The notes below the pieces were generated by a model that worked only from the letters and a program-made list of their open reading frames with translations, ran no database searches and was not told the DNA's origin. Both the position numbers and the translations under genes were made by a program. From JAJXWB01 sp039808645 (lineage in GTDB: Bacteria > Pseudomonadota > Alphaproteobacteria > Rhizobiales > Beijerinckiaceae), in NCBI GenBank assembly GCA_039808645.1, contig JBDHTL010000068.1:1-18476 (forward strand): a stretch of DNA of 18,476 nucleotides, in the 5' to 3' direction. Of the stretch, positions 7,284 through 15,201 are shown piece after piece (position 1 is the stretch's first letter; every line of letters starts with the position of its first letter).

Positions 7284-7577
7284 TCACTCGCCCGGCGCCC
7301 GGGCTTCGATCGCAAGCGCATGCACGCCGCCGGCGATCTCCTCGGCCAGCGCCTCGTTGATCGCGCGATGGCGCTGCACCCGGGTCTTGCCGGAAAAGGC
7401 CGCCGATACGATCTTGACCGTGAAATGCGTTCCGCCCTGGTGGCCGGCGCCGCCGGGATGGACGTAATGGTCGGCGTGCTTGTGCGAATCGTCGATCACG
7501 TCGAGCGAAACCGGGGCGAGCGCGGCCGCGAGTTTCTCCCTTATCCGGTCCTTAACCGGGATTGCGCTCTCATTCAC
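7284..7577 (-). CDS. bolA: BolA family protein
   Basis: A 97-residue BolA/YrbA-fold protein. The segment HFTVKIVSAAFSGKTRVQRH, followed by RAINEALAEE, is the family signature, and residues 31-40 (SHKHADHYVH) give the His-rich loop that helps coordinate a [2Fe-2S] cluster with monothiol glutaredoxins. BolA proteins act in iron homeostasis and Fe-S maturation and may regulate transcription. The start is GTG at 7577, set by AAGGAGG about 7 nt upstream; the nearby ATG at 7573 is out of frame. It is divergent from the J-domain gene (101-nt gap), an arrangement I recall from Rhizobiales before cobS and cobT. Confidence 0.93.
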   Translation of the reverse strand: MNESAIPVKDRIREKLAAALAPVSLDVIDDSHKHADHYVHPGGAGHQGGTHFTVKIVSAAFSGKTRVQRHRAINEALAEEIAGGVHALAIEARAPGE

Positions 7578-7678
7578 TCTTTCGCCTCCTTCGATGCGTA
7601 ACGGCTTCGACTCCTGTCGGAATTTTAGTCCCCCGCGCGCCTTGCGGCGAGACCCGAACGACCCATAATGAACGATCC

Positions 7679-8275
7679 ATGGATTTGAATTCGCCCATTT
7701 TCGACCGCATCAGGGTGAAGCGCGAGCAGCAGCGCCGCGCAGAACCGGCGCGGATCGTCTGCGATTTTCCCAGCTGCGACGCCTCGGGGGAATTTCGCGC
7801 GCCGATGGGGCGGATGCGCGAGGGGCAATATTTCTGCTTCTGCCTCGATCACGTGCGCGAATACAATTCGACCTACAATTATTTCGACGGCATGACCGAC
7901 GAAGCCGTCGCCCGCTGGATGAAGGAAGACATCATCGGCCACCGCCCGACCTGGGCGATGGGCGTCAACCGCGCCGGCAAGACATTCCGTGAGGACAATG
8001 CAGGCATTCGCGATCCGTTGGGCGCTTTCCGCGACCGGATGCGCGGCCGACAGCCCGAGGCCCCGGCGCGGCCGAGCTACGGCATCGCGGCCAGGAGGGC
8101 GCTGTCGGCGCTGGGGCTCGACGAAACCGCCGATGCGGCCGCGATCAAGGCGAGGTACAAGGAACTCGTCAAGCGTCTTCACCCCGACGCCAATGGCGGC
8201 GACCGGTCGAGCGAGGACAAATTGCGCGAGATCATCCGGGCCTATAATTATCTGAGAACGGCGAAACTCGCCTGA
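7679..8275 (+). CDS. J-domain (DnaJ-like) protein with N-terminal Cys-rich region
   Basis: A 198-residue protein from the ATG at 7679. The C-terminal 65 residues form a J domain with helix II (IKARYKELVKRL), the HPD motif at 168-170 and helix III (KLREIIRAYNYL), so it should stimulate a DnaK-type ATPase. The N-terminal half has C28 and C33 (VCDFPSC) and C53-x-C55-x2-H58 (FCFCLDH), which could form a zinc site; this is inference. It is a type III J-protein with the J domain at the C-terminus, unlike DnaJ itself. It lies 96 nt upstream of cobS on the same strand. The longer in-frame start at 7562 overlaps the bolA leader and is not conserved-looking. Confidence 0.9.
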   Translation: MDLNSPIFDRIRVKREQQRRAEPARIVCDFPSCDASGEFRAPMGRMREGQYFCFCLDHVREYNSTYNYFDGMTDEAVARWMKEDIIGHRPTWAMGVNRAGKTFREDNAGIRDPLGAFRDRMRGRQPEAPARPSYGIAARRALSALGLDETADAAAIKARYKELVKRLHPDANGGDRSSEDKLREIIRAYNYLRTAKLA

Positions 8276-8371
8276 CGTCGCCCGGCCGCGCGAGCGGGAC
8301 AGGGCATGGCGTCGCCAGCCGACAGATTCACGCAGCGCCCGCCAATCCGCGGCCGGCCGATCGGAGGATTG

Positions 8372-9373
8372 ATGCAAGCCGTTAGCGAAAGAGCCGCAGA
8401 TCGCGTCGCGCCCCTGCCCGACATCAAGCTGTCGGTGCGACAGACCTTCGGCATCGACACGGACATGGAAGTGCCCGCCTATTCCAAGGCCGAGGAGCAT
8501 GTTCCCGATTTCGATCCCGATTATCTCTTCGACCGCGAGACGACGCTCGCCATTCTCGCCGGCTTTTCCCGCAATCGCCGCGTGATGGTCACGGGCTATC
8601 ACGGCACCGGCAAGTCGACCCACATCGAACAGGTGGCAGCCAGGCTGAATTGGCCTTGCGTGCGTGTGAACCTCGACAGCCACGTCTCGCGCATCGACCT
8701 CGTCGGCAAGGACGCGATCGTTCTCAAGGACGGCAAGCAGATCACTGAATTCCGCGACGGCATCCTGCCCTGGGCGATCCAGAACAATGTCGCGCTCTGC
8801 TTCGACGAATACGACGCCGGCCGCCCCGACGTGATGTTCGTGATCCAGCGCGTGCTCGAAGTCTCCGGCCGGCTGACGCTGCTCGACCAGAACCGCGTCA
8901 TCCGCCCGCATCCCGCCTTCCGCCTGTTCTCGACCGCCAACACGGTCGGCCTCGGCGACACGTCGGGCCTCTATCACGGCACGCAGCAGATCAACCAGGG
9001 CCAGATGGACCGCTGGTCGATCGTCTGCACGCTCAACTACCTGCCGCACGACAAGGAAGCCGACATCGTGCGCGCCAAGGTGAAGTCCTACGACAAGACC
9101 AAGGAAGGCCGCGACACCGTCTCCAAGATGGTGCGCGTCGCCGACCTGACCCGCAACGCCTTCATGGCCGGGGATCTCTCGACCGTCATGAGCCCGCGCA
9201 CGGTCATTACCTGGGCGGAGAACGCGGAAATCTTCGGCGACCTCGGCTTTGCCTTCCGCCTGACCTTCCTGAACAAGTGCGACGAGCTCGAGCGCCCGAT
9301 GGTCGCCGAATTCTACCAGCGCTGCTTCGGCAAGGAGCTGCCGGAAAGCGCCGTGAACGTGGTGATGACGTAG
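8372..9373 (+). CDS. cobS: Cobaltochelatase subunit CobS (AAA+ ATPase)
   Basis: A 333-residue AAA+ protein, the usual CobS length. Walker A is GYHGTGKST at 75-83; Walker B is LCFDEYD with D145-E146. The N-terminal segment (about 17-55, containing FGIDTDMEVPAYS) is characteristic of CobS. With CobT it forms the ATPase ring that drives cobalt insertion by CobN into hydrogenobyrinate a,c-diamide in the aerobic B12 pathway, in the cytoplasm. The start at 8372 has GGAGG 6 nt upstream; an upstream in-frame ATG at 8306 adds a non-conserved Arg/Pro-rich stretch. cobT follows after 123 nt. Confidence 0.97.
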   Translation: MQAVSERAADRVAPLPDIKLSVRQTFGIDTDMEVPAYSKAEEHVPDFDPDYLFDRETTLAILAGFSRNRRVMVTGYHGTGKSTHIEQVAARLNWPCVRVNLDSHVSRIDLVGKDAIVLKDGKQITEFRDGILPWAIQNNVALCFDEYDAGRPDVMFVIQRVLEVSGRLTLLDQNRVIRPHPAFRLFSTANTVGLGDTSGLYHGTQQINQGQMDRWSIVCTLNYLPHDKEADIVRAKVKSYDKTKEGRDTVSKMVRVADLTRNAFMAGDLSTVMSPRTVITWAENAEIFGDLGFAFRLTFLNKCDELERPMVAEFYQRCFGKELPESAVNVVMT

Positions 9374-9387
9374 TGGCATACGCGCCC

Positions 9388-9470
9388 GTCATGGCGAGCG
9401 AAGCGAAGCAATCCATCCACCCGGCTGTCTCGGGGATCGATTGCTTCGTCGCTGCGCTCCTCGCAATGAC
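9388..9470. repeat. Palindromic intergenic repeat (REP-like) between cobS and cobT
   Basis: The left arm (9388-9418, starting GTCATGGCGAG and ending AAGCAATCCATCC) matches the reverse complement of the right arm (9434-9470, ending CTCGCAATGAC), apart from a short gap and a few mismatches. GTCATTGCGAGGAGCGCAGC-type palindromes are a familiar dispersed repeat in Rhizobiales genomes (from memory). The transcript would fold into a long hairpin between the two cobaltochelatase genes. Confidence 0.85.
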
Positions 9471-9496
9471 GGACCCTCCCGAGGCGATCTAACCCG

Positions 9497-11446
9497 ATGT
9501 CCGCGCCCTCCAACCGCAAGCCCGCCTCGGCCAAGGAAGCCCCGCAAGAACCGTTCAAGCGGGCGGTGGCCGCCTGCATGCGCGCCATGGCGCGGACGCC
9601 GGCCCTCGAAGTCACGTTCTCCGCCGATCGTCCTTCGGTGATCGGCACGGGCGAGAACGCCAAGGCGCGGCTGCCCGAGCCGCCGCGCAAGCTGACCGCG
9701 CGCGAAGCGGCGATCGTGCGTGGCCATTCCGATTCGCTGGCGCTGCGGCTCGCCTGCCACGACGACAGGATCCATCGCCGCATCGTCCCGCAGGGCGCGG
9801 CCGCGCGCGGCGTCTTCGAGGCGGTCGAGCAGGCGCGGGTCGAGGCGATCGGCGCGCGCCGCATGGAAGGCGTCGCCGCCAATCTCGGCGCGATGCTGGA
9901 GGACCGCTACAGCCGCGGCAATTACGCCGAGATCGACAATCGCGCCGACGCGCCGCTCGAAGATGCGCTCGCCCTGATGGTGCGCGAGCGCCTGACCGGC
10001 GCGCCCGCGCCGAAGAACGCCCAGGGCGTCGTCGATCTCTGGCGCCAGTTCGTGGAAGAGCGCGCCGGCGCCGAACTCGACCGGCTGTCGAACTCGATCG
10101 AAGACCAGCGCGCCTTCGGCAAGGCTGTCCATTCCGTGCTGAGCGCGCTCGACATGGCCGACGACGCTTCCTCCGACACCGAGGAAAGCGAGGACGATTC
10201 CAAGGACGACTCCGACAATCAGGAAAACGAGGACGACAAGGGCGACGAGCAGGAGGCGCACGGCGAGTCCGTGCAGATGGACAAGGCCGCCGATTCCGAA
10301 GAGGAGATGGAGGACGGCGAGACCGACGCCGCCGACGCGCCCTCAGGCGAGTTTCCGGAGGAGGCCGACGCCGGCGATTCGGAAGAAGCCGCCGAGTCCC
10401 GCCGCCCGCCGATGCACGGCGCCGACAAGCGCGCCCCCGACTACAAGGCCTTCACGCACAAGTTCGACGAGATCGTCCAGGCCGAGGAACTCTGCGATCC
10501 CGAAGAACTCGAGCGGCTGCGCGCCTATCTCGACAAGCAATTGTCGTCGCTCTCCAACGTCGTCGGCCGTCTCGCCAATCGCCTGCAACGCCGCCTGATG
10601 GCGCAGCAGAACCGCGCCTGGGAATTCGATCTCGAGGAAGGCGTGCTCGATAGCGCGCGCCTGCCGCGCATCGTCATCGATCCGCAGCAGCCGCTGTCCT
10701 TCAAGCACGAGAAGGACACGAATTTCCGCGATACCGTCGTCACGCTGCTGCTCGACAATTCCGGTTCCATGCGCGGGCGCCCGATCACCGTGGCGGCGAC
10801 CTGCGCCGACATTCTGGCGCGAACCCTCGAGCGTTGCGGCGTGAAGGTGGAGATTCTCGGCTTCACCACCCGCGCGTGGAAAGGCGGGCAGTCGCGCGAG
10901 GCCTGGCTACAGGCCGGCAAGCCAGCCAATCCCGGCCGCCTCAACGATCTTCGCCACATCGTCTACAAATCGGCCGATGCTCCCTGGCGCCGCGCCCGAA
11001 AAAATCTCGGGCTGATGATGCGCGAGGGCCTGCTCAAGGAGAACATCGACGGCGAGGCGCTGGACTGGGCGCACCGCCGCCTCGTGCATCGGCCCGAGCA
11101 GCGGCGCATCCTCATGATGATTTCGGACGGCGCGCCGGTCGACGATTCCACTTTGTCGGTCAATCCCGGCAATTATCTCGAGCGACACCTGCGCCACATC
11201 ATCGATGAGATAGAAAACCGCTCGCCGGTCGAACTCATCGCCATCGGCATCGGCCACGACGTGACGCGCTACTACAAGCGCGCCGTCACCATCGTCGATG
11301 CGGAGGAACTCGGCGGCGCGATGACCGAAAAACTCGCTGAACTCTTCGACGAGAACACGCCGCCGCCAGCGCCGGTGAAGCGCGCTCCGGCGTCAGCGCC
11401 TAAGCCGGGCGGCAAGCCCGGCCGCGTGCAGATCGCGACGCGGTAG
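9497..11446 (+). CDS. cobT: Cobaltochelatase subunit CobT (VWA domain)
   Basis: A 649-residue CobT. The N-terminal region (about 20-215) is followed by a strongly acidic Asp/Glu/Ser linker (about 221-300) and a C-terminal von Willebrand A domain from about 410. The MIDAS motif is D420-N-S422-G-S424 (LLLDNSGSMRG). It pairs with the AAA+ subunit CobS in the ATP-dependent cobalt chelatase; the acidic linker is normal for the family. The C-terminus ends in a Pro/Ala/Lys segment. A GAGG sits 12 nt before the ATG, a rather long spacing. The palindromic repeat upstream may separate cobT expression from cobS. cobN is not in this window. Confidence 0.97.
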   Translation: MSAPSNRKPASAKEAPQEPFKRAVAACMRAMARTPALEVTFSADRPSVIGTGENAKARLPEPPRKLTAREAAIVRGHSDSLALRLACHDDRIHRRIVPQGAAARGVFEAVEQARVEAIGARRMEGVAANLGAMLEDRYSRGNYAEIDNRADAPLEDALALMVRERLTGAPAPKNAQGVVDLWRQFVEERAGAELDRLSNSIEDQRAFGKAVHSVLSALDMADDASSDTEESEDDSKDDSDNQENEDDKGDEQEAHGESVQMDKAADSEEEMEDGETDAADAPSGEFPEEADAGDSEEAAESRRPPMHGADKRAPDYKAFTHKFDEIVQAEELCDPEELERLRAYLDKQLSSLSNVVGRLANRLQRRLMAQQNRAWEFDLEEGVLDSARLPRIVIDPQQPLSFKHEKDTNFRDTVVTLLLDNSGSMRGRPITVAATCADILARTLERCGVKVEILGFTTRAWKGGQSREAWLQAGKPANPGRLNDLRHIVYKSADAPWRRARKNLGLMMREGLLKENIDGEALDWAHRRLVHRPEQRRILMMISDGAPVDDSTLSVNPGNYLERHLRHIIDEIENRSPVELIAIGIGHDVTRYYKRAVTIVDAEELGGAMTEKLAELFDENTPPPAPVKRAPASAPKPGGKPGRVQIATR

Positions 11447-11448
11447 CT

Positions 11449-11515
11449 GGGACCGCCGGCTTCCAGCGCGCAGGACGCAATTGCCGAGCAGAGCCGGCCG
11501 GAGGCCGGCGGTCCC
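11449..11515. repeat. Palindromic intergenic repeat between convergent cobT and YARHG genes
   Basis: GGGACCGCCGGCTTCC (11449-11464) pairs with GGAGGCCGGCGGTCCC (11500-11515) with one G-T or mismatch position, leaving a 35-nt loop. It starts 2 nt after the cobT stop and ends 2 nt before the stop of the opposing gene, so it could serve as a shared bidirectional terminator. It shares GGGACCGC with the repeat near 13003. Confidence 0.8.
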
Positions 11516-11517
11516 GG

Positions 11518-11778
11518 CTACCTGCATCCGTACATCCGCTCCATGCGCACGATCTCGGCCACGCGCGCGCGGCTGTTCGCCGACAGCGGGACATCGTTCA
11601 CATTGTCGTACTGGCAGCCGGAATTGCCGAAGGCGCGAATGCCGCGCGCGGTGTTGAAGCAATAGCCCGCGTCTTTGTAGATGGCGTTGCGCTGATACCA
11701 GAGATCGCCGCAGCTCTGCGCATGGGCCGGCAGTACGAAAGCGCTGCCGACTAGGCCCGCAAGAATCAATTTCTTCAT
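11518..11778 (-). CDS. Small secreted YARHG-domain protein
   Basis: An 86-residue protein from the ATG at 11778, which has GGGGAG at 6 nt. The signal peptide (about 1-20) ends at PAHA-QS. The mature part reads CGDLWYQRNAIYKDAGYCF, then an RGIRAFGNSGC segment, the conserved core of the YARHG family. Three to four cysteines in the mature protein (including the QSC, YCF, SGC and C-terminal GC positions) could form disulphides. YARHG proteins are extracytoplasmic and of unknown function, common in Rhizobiales. A longer in-frame start at 11829 adds a non-signal stretch and is rejected. It is the downstream neighbour of mch on the same strand, with a 100-nt gap holding a small inverted repeat. Confidence 0.88.
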   Translation of the reverse strand: MKKLILAGLVGSAFVLPAHAQSCGDLWYQRNAIYKDAGYCFNTARGIRAFGNSGCQYDNVNDVPLSANSRARVAEIVRMERMYGCR

Positions 11779-11841
11779 GGTCGCTCCCCCTTCCTCACGC
11801 AAGGTAGGAGCGTAACCCGCCGGCGCCAACGGGCTGCGTCA

Positions 11842-11864
11842 ATTCGCACGAGCGATATGCGAAT
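11842..11864. repeat. Short inverted repeat ATTCGCA-N9-TGCGAAT
   Basis: A perfect 7-bp inverted repeat lies between the mch stop and the YARHG gene start. It has no T-tract. It may be an operator for the YARHG gene or a weak transcript hairpin; there is no further support. Confidence 0.35.
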
Positions 11865-11878
11865 CGCCGGCTTGCGGC

Positions 11879-12934
11879 TCAGCGCGGCGCGAGCGCCCAA
11901 TAATCCAGATCCAGAATCACGCTCGCATCGTAATCCTTCGACCGTTCCTGCAAGAGCGGATAGGTCGCACAAGGAGAATCCTTGGTCGCGATCGTGCGCA
12001 GGCGCAGCGCGCCGACGTCGTCGCGGCCGGGGATTTCGGCCGTTTCCAGCACCTGCGTCCAGGCGTGCACGGTCAGCCCCGCAAACAGCGGCGCGACATG
12101 TCGTCCGCCGTTGATGGCCGCGATATGGAAGGCGTTGGCCAGCCCGTTGAACGACAGCGCGCGGGCAAGCGAGATCACGTGCCCGCCGTAGATCAGGCGG
12201 CGGCCGAAACGGCCCTGCCCCTCGGTGAACTGGTTGAAATGGACCTTCGCCGTGTTCTGGTAGAGCCGCGTCGCGATCATGTGCTCGGCTTCTTCGACCG
12301 TCATGCCGTCGACATGGTCGATCTTCTCGCCGGCCTGGTAATCGCCCCAGCGATGCGGCTGGCCGGCGGCGACGAAATCGTAATGCTTGACCGAAATCTC
12401 CGGGCAGGCGTCGCCGAGCGCATCGGCCGGCAGCGCCTTCGGCAGGTCGGGCGTATGCTCTTCGGTCACGGGCGCGTTCGGATCGCGCTTGCGCACCATC
12501 ACCCAGCGCACATAGTCGAGAACGACGTCGCCATGCTGGTTGAACCCGCGCGAGCGCACATAGACGACGCCGGTCTGACGATTGGAATTTTCCTTCAGCC
12601 CGATGACTTCGGAGACGGACGACAGCGTGTCGCCGGGATAGACCGGCGCGAGAAAACGGCAGGCGGCGTAGCCGAGATTGGCGACTGCGTTCAGCGAAAT
12701 GTCGGGCACTGTCTTGCCGAACACGACATGGAAGACGAGAAGATCGTCGACCGGCGCATGCTTGTAGCCGATTGCCCTGGCGAAGGCGTCGGAAGATTGG
12801 ACGGCGAAGCGCGAGCCGTAGAGCGCCGTATAGAGCGCGACGTCGCCCACCGTCACCGTGCGCGGCGTGGCGTGGCGGATCGTCTGGCCGATCCGAAAAT
12901 CTTCGAAGAAATTGCCCGGATTGGTCTTGCTCAT
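11879..12934 (-). CDS. mch: Mesaconyl-CoA hydratase (beta-methylmalyl-CoA dehydratase), ethylmalonyl-CoA pathway
   Basis: About 351 residues with two MaoC-like hotdog domains (roughly 10-165 and 185-345). It closely resembles what I recall of the Rhodobacter sphaeroides enzyme over long stretches: TNPGNFFEDFRIG at the start, HVVFGKTVPDISLNAVANLG, VIGLKENSN, LDYVRWVMVRKRDP, HRWGDYQAGEKIDHVDGMTV and FGRRLIYGGHVISLARALS. It hydrates mesaconyl-CoA to beta-methylmalyl-CoA, a step in glyoxylate regeneration during acetate or C1 growth in organisms lacking isocitrate lyase. Two adjacent ATGs exist (12937, 12934); GAGG is 2 nt from the first and 5 nt from the second, so the second is chosen. The other pathway genes are not in this window. 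Confidence 0.93.
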   Translation of the reverse strand: MSKTNPGNFFEDFRIGQTIRHATPRTVTVGDVALYTALYGSRFAVQSSDAFARAIGYKHAPVDDLLVFHVVFGKTVPDISLNAVANLGYAACRFLAPVYPGDTLSSVSEVIGLKENSNRQTGVVYVRSRGFNQHGDVVLDYVRWVMVRKRDPNAPVTEEHTPDLPKALPADALGDACPEISVKHYDFVAAGQPHRWGDYQAGEKIDHVDGMTVEEAEHMIATRLYQNTAKVHFNQFTEGQGRFGRRLIYGGHVISLARALSFNGLANAFHIAAINGGRHVAPLFAGLTVHAWTQVLETAEIPGRDDVGALRLRTIATKDSPCATYPLLQERSKDYDASVILDLDYWALAPR

Positions 12935-12953
12935 CATTGCCTCGGTGCGGACT

Positions 12954-13006
12954 GCGAGCCTTCAGGCCCGCTGCGGGAAAGCGAGCCTGAAGGCTCGCGG
13001 TCCCGC
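12954..13006. repeat. Palindromic intergenic repeat upstream of mch
   Basis: GCGAGCCTTCAGGC (12954-12967) is exactly complementary to GCCTGAAGGCTCGC (12985-12998). The right part, 12981-12998, is also a near-perfect 18-bp palindrome by itself. It is bordered by GGTCCCGC, the complement of the GGGACCGC seen in the repeat at 11449. This looks like a dispersed REP-type element, in the 77-nt gap between the DUF167 gene and mch. Confidence 0.8.
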
Positions 13007-13011
13007 GCTGT

Positions 13012-13332
13012 CTAGCCTCTGTCCGCCGCCCGCGCCAGCGCTTCGGCGAGCCCGGCCGCATGTCCGGCGATTTCCAGCGTCTTGAGGCGGGAGGTCTGCC
13101 CGGAGACGAGGGTCACGTCGGAGCGCGGCAGGCGCAGCGCCTTCGCGATCAGCTCCACCAGCGCGGCATTGGCCTTGCCGTCCTCGGGAACGGCCCGCAC
13201 GCGCGCCTTCAGCACGCTCTTTCCGTCGCTCATCGTTTCGACGCCGTCGATGGCGTCGCGCCCGCCCCTGGGCGTCAGCCGCACCACGAGGACGAGCCCG
13301 TCCGCCGTCGCCCGCCAGGGAACCGCGGCCAT
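13012..13332 (-). CDS. yggU: DUF167 (YggU-family) protein
   Basis: A 106-residue COG1872/DUF167 protein. Features are the opening strand VLVVRLTPRGGRDAIDGV, the LKARVRAVPEDGKANAALVE segment with the family PxxGKAN motif, and VTLVSGQTSRLKTLEI. The function of the family is unknown. Its ATG overlaps the yggT stop by one base (TGATG), so the two are translationally coupled, and the yggT-yggU pairing is widely conserved. Longer in-frame extensions run into yggT and are not real. Confidence 0.93.
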   Translation of the reverse strand: MAAVPWRATADGLVLVVRLTPRGGRDAIDGVETMSDGKSVLKARVRAVPEDGKANAALVELIAKALRLPRSDVTLVSGQTSRLKTLEIAGHAAGLAEALARAADRG

Positions 13333-13625
13333 CAGCCGGCGATGAGATGGGCGTTGGAGCGGATCAGGTCCTCGATGAAAGACAGCGCCAGCAGCAGGAC
13401 GACCGGCGAAATGTCCAGGCCGCCGAGGGTCGGCAGGAAGCGGCGGATCGGCCGCAAAACCGGTTCGGTCAGCGCGTCGAGCGCCCGCCAGACCGACTGG
13501 ACGAACTGGTTGCGCGTATCGACGACCTGGAACGCGACCAGCCAGGACATGACGGCCGTTGCGATGATCACCCACCAGTAGAGATTTATGATCGTCAGAA
13601 TGAGCTTGATCAGCGGCAACGCCAT
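13332..13625 (-). CDS. yggT: YggT family membrane protein
   Basis: A 97-residue protein from the ATG at 13625, which has GAGGGA about 10 nt upstream. It has two hydrophobic segments: residues 4-27 (LIKLILTIINLYWWVIIATA) and 68-88 (DISPVVLLLALSFIEDL). Between them is the conserved loop with VQSVWRALDALTEPVLRPIR. This is the usual YggT repeat unit in single form (some bacteria have two). The family is integral to the inner membrane and implicated in cell-envelope processes, with no firm biochemical role. An in-frame ATG ten codons upstream (13655) lacks a ribosome site and the added residues are charged and non-conserved. Confidence 0.93.
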   Translation of the reverse strand: MALPLIKLILTIINLYWWVIIATAVMSWLVAFQVVDTRNQFVQSVWRALDALTEPVLRPIRRFLPTLGGLDISPVVLLLALSFIEDLIRSNAHLIAG

Positions 13626-13714
13626 AGGTTCTTCGTCCCTCGTCTCGGGCGACATCCTTACATTCGGGGCGCCGATCCTTCAATGCGCGACGCGATTCAT
13701 TGCGACCGCGACAA

Positions 13715-13743
13715 TTGACAGACAGGCACGGAGCGGAATAGAC
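13715..13743 (+). promoter_or_regulatory. Putative sigma70-type promoter of tRNA-Ala
   Basis: TTGACA (13715-13720) is a perfect -35. The -10 is weaker: AATAGA or ATAGAC around 13737-13743 at 16-17 nt spacing. This would start transcription about 7 nt before the tRNA 5' end. Confidence 0.5.
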
Positions 13744-13756
13744 AGCGCGCCGGAGC

Positions 13757-13833
<77 letters not shown>

Positions 13834-14001
13834 GACCGTGAAACTCACGGGCCATGCGTCGAAACGGCCGGTCGCGGCCCTTTCCGGCGCGATTTTCGAT
13901 CCGCGATCCCCATCTGGCGATCCCCGGGCGTCCTCGCTCCCGGAAGCGTCAGACCGAGCCGGCGGAACAAGGCGCCGCCCGCCCCGCGCCTTCGGCCCGT
14001 C

Positions 14002-14697
14002 TCACCGCCGGTCGTCGCGCGCGGCGACGAGATGTCTCGAAAGAGCGCCGATCTCGCCCCCGAGGGAGCTTTGCCGGTCCCGCAGTTCTGGCGGGGCCCG
14101 CCAGCCGGGTTCGATCCCGGTCATGTCGGGAAGTTCGTGCGCTATGCCCTTATGGCAATCGATGCAGGTCTTTTCGCGCGTGACGAGATAGCGGGCGTGA
14201 ATATCGGCGGCGCGGCGCGTCTGCTTGGTGAAATCCATGGCGACCGCGGAATGGCAATTCCGGCATTCCAGCGAATCGTTGGCTTTCAGCCGCGCCCATT
14301 CGTGCTTGGCGAGCTCCAGCCGCATCTCCTGGAATTTCTGCCGCGTCGATATCGTGCCGAAGATCTTGCCCCACACTTCCTTGGAAGCCTGCATCTTGCG
14401 CGCGATCTTGTCGGTCCAGTTGTGCGGCACGTGGCAATCCGGACAGCTCGCCCGCACGCCGGAGCGGTTCGACTGGTGCGCCGTGCGCTGAAGCTCCTGG
14501 TACACGTTGGCCTGCATTTCATGACAGGAAACGCAGAATCGTTCGGTGTTGGTCGCTTCGAGAATCGTGTTGAAGCCGCCCCAGAAGAGCACGCCGAAAA
14601 CGAAGCCGCCGAGCGCCAGGAACCCCAGGCTGAGATGCGCGCTGGGCTTGCTGGCAATGCCCCAGAACCACGCGAGAGCCGCCTTCATCCGCGCCAT
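14002..14697 (-). CDS. napC: NapC, membrane-anchored tetrahaem cytochrome c (NapC/NirT family)
   Basis: A 231-residue quinol dehydrogenase that passes electrons from the quinol pool to NapB/NapA. One N-terminal membrane anchor spans about 20-42. Four CxxCH haem-binding motifs follow: C55-C58-H59, C84-C87-H88, C144-C147-H148 and C177-C180-H181. The bulk lies in the periplasm. The tail after about residue 205 is longer and more basic than usual. The start at 14697 is 6 nt past the napB stop; AGGAAG is about 12 nt upstream. It is the last gene of the operon; no clear terminator is visible in the 169 nt before the tRNA. Confidence 0.97.
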   Translation of the reverse strand: MARMKAALAWFWGIASKPSAHLSLGFLALGGFVFGVLFWGGFNTILEATNTERFCVSCHEMQANVYQELQRTAHQSNRSGVRASCPDCHVPHNWTDKIARKMQASKEVWGKIFGTISTRQKFQEMRLELAKHEWARLKANDSLECRNCHSAVAMDFTKQTRRAADIHARYLVTREKTCIDCHKGIAHELPDMTGIEPGWRAPPELRDRQSSLGGEIGALSRHLVAARDDRR

Positions 14698-14703
14698 GCC
14701 CGC

Positions 14704-15201
14704 TCACTTCCTGCCGGGCGAGGTCGCCGACAAATCCTTGAACATGTTGGGAACGAGCGGGGCGACGTCGGTCTGCTGGACGTGGCATTCGGTGCAGAAG
14801 TACCGGCGCGGCGTGACATCGGCCAGAACCTGGCCGTCCCTGTCCATGAAATGCGTGACGCTGATCATCGGCGCGCCCGACCCTTCGGTGAATTGCCGCC
14901 GATGGCAGTCGAGGCATCGATTAGCCTTGAGGGTCAGCTGATAGCCCTCGATCGCGTGCGGGATGACGGGCGGCTGCTCGGGATAATTCCGCATCACCCG
15001 CTGGTCGTTGACGACCGGACGGGCGAGCGGCGGCGCCGGAACGTCGCCCATCGGCGCGGCCGCGCCGGTCAAGCGCGGCACGATCTGCACCGGCGCGGCC
15101 GTCTGCGCGTACAGCGCCGCCGTCGCCAGCGCGAGCGCGCCTCCGAAGACGGCGAGCGGGACCGCGCGCCGCGCTAGACGGGGATGATCTTGACCGCGCA
15201 T
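14704..15201 (-). CDS. napB: NapB, dihaem cytochrome c subunit of periplasmic nitrate reductase
   Basis: A 165-residue electron-transfer subunit with an N-terminal signal peptide (about 1-33, ending near YAQT). Haem sites are C96-LDC99-H100 and C136-TEC139-H140. Probable second axial ligands are H82 (PPVIPH) and H117 (SVTHF). The segment RYFCTECHVQQTD and the terminal LVPNMF are typical of NapB. The ATG at 15201 lies inside napA, a 28-nt overlap, with only a weak ribosome site, so translation is probably coupled to napA. It forms a periplasmic complex with NapA and receives electrons from NapC. Confidence 0.97.
   Translation of the reverse strand: MRGQDHPRLARRAVPLAVFGGALALATAALYAQTAAPVQIVPRLTGAAAPMGDVPAPPLARPVVNDQRVMRNYPEQPPVIPHAIEGYQLTLKANRCLDCHRRQFTEGSGAPMISVTHFMDRDGQVLADVTPRRYFCTECHVQQTDVAPLVPNMFKDLSATSPGRK

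Noticed and set aside
7625..9379. 584-codon open frame opposite the J-domain gene and cobS
   Set aside because: It spans two real genes and their gap on the other strand; no domain is recognisable.
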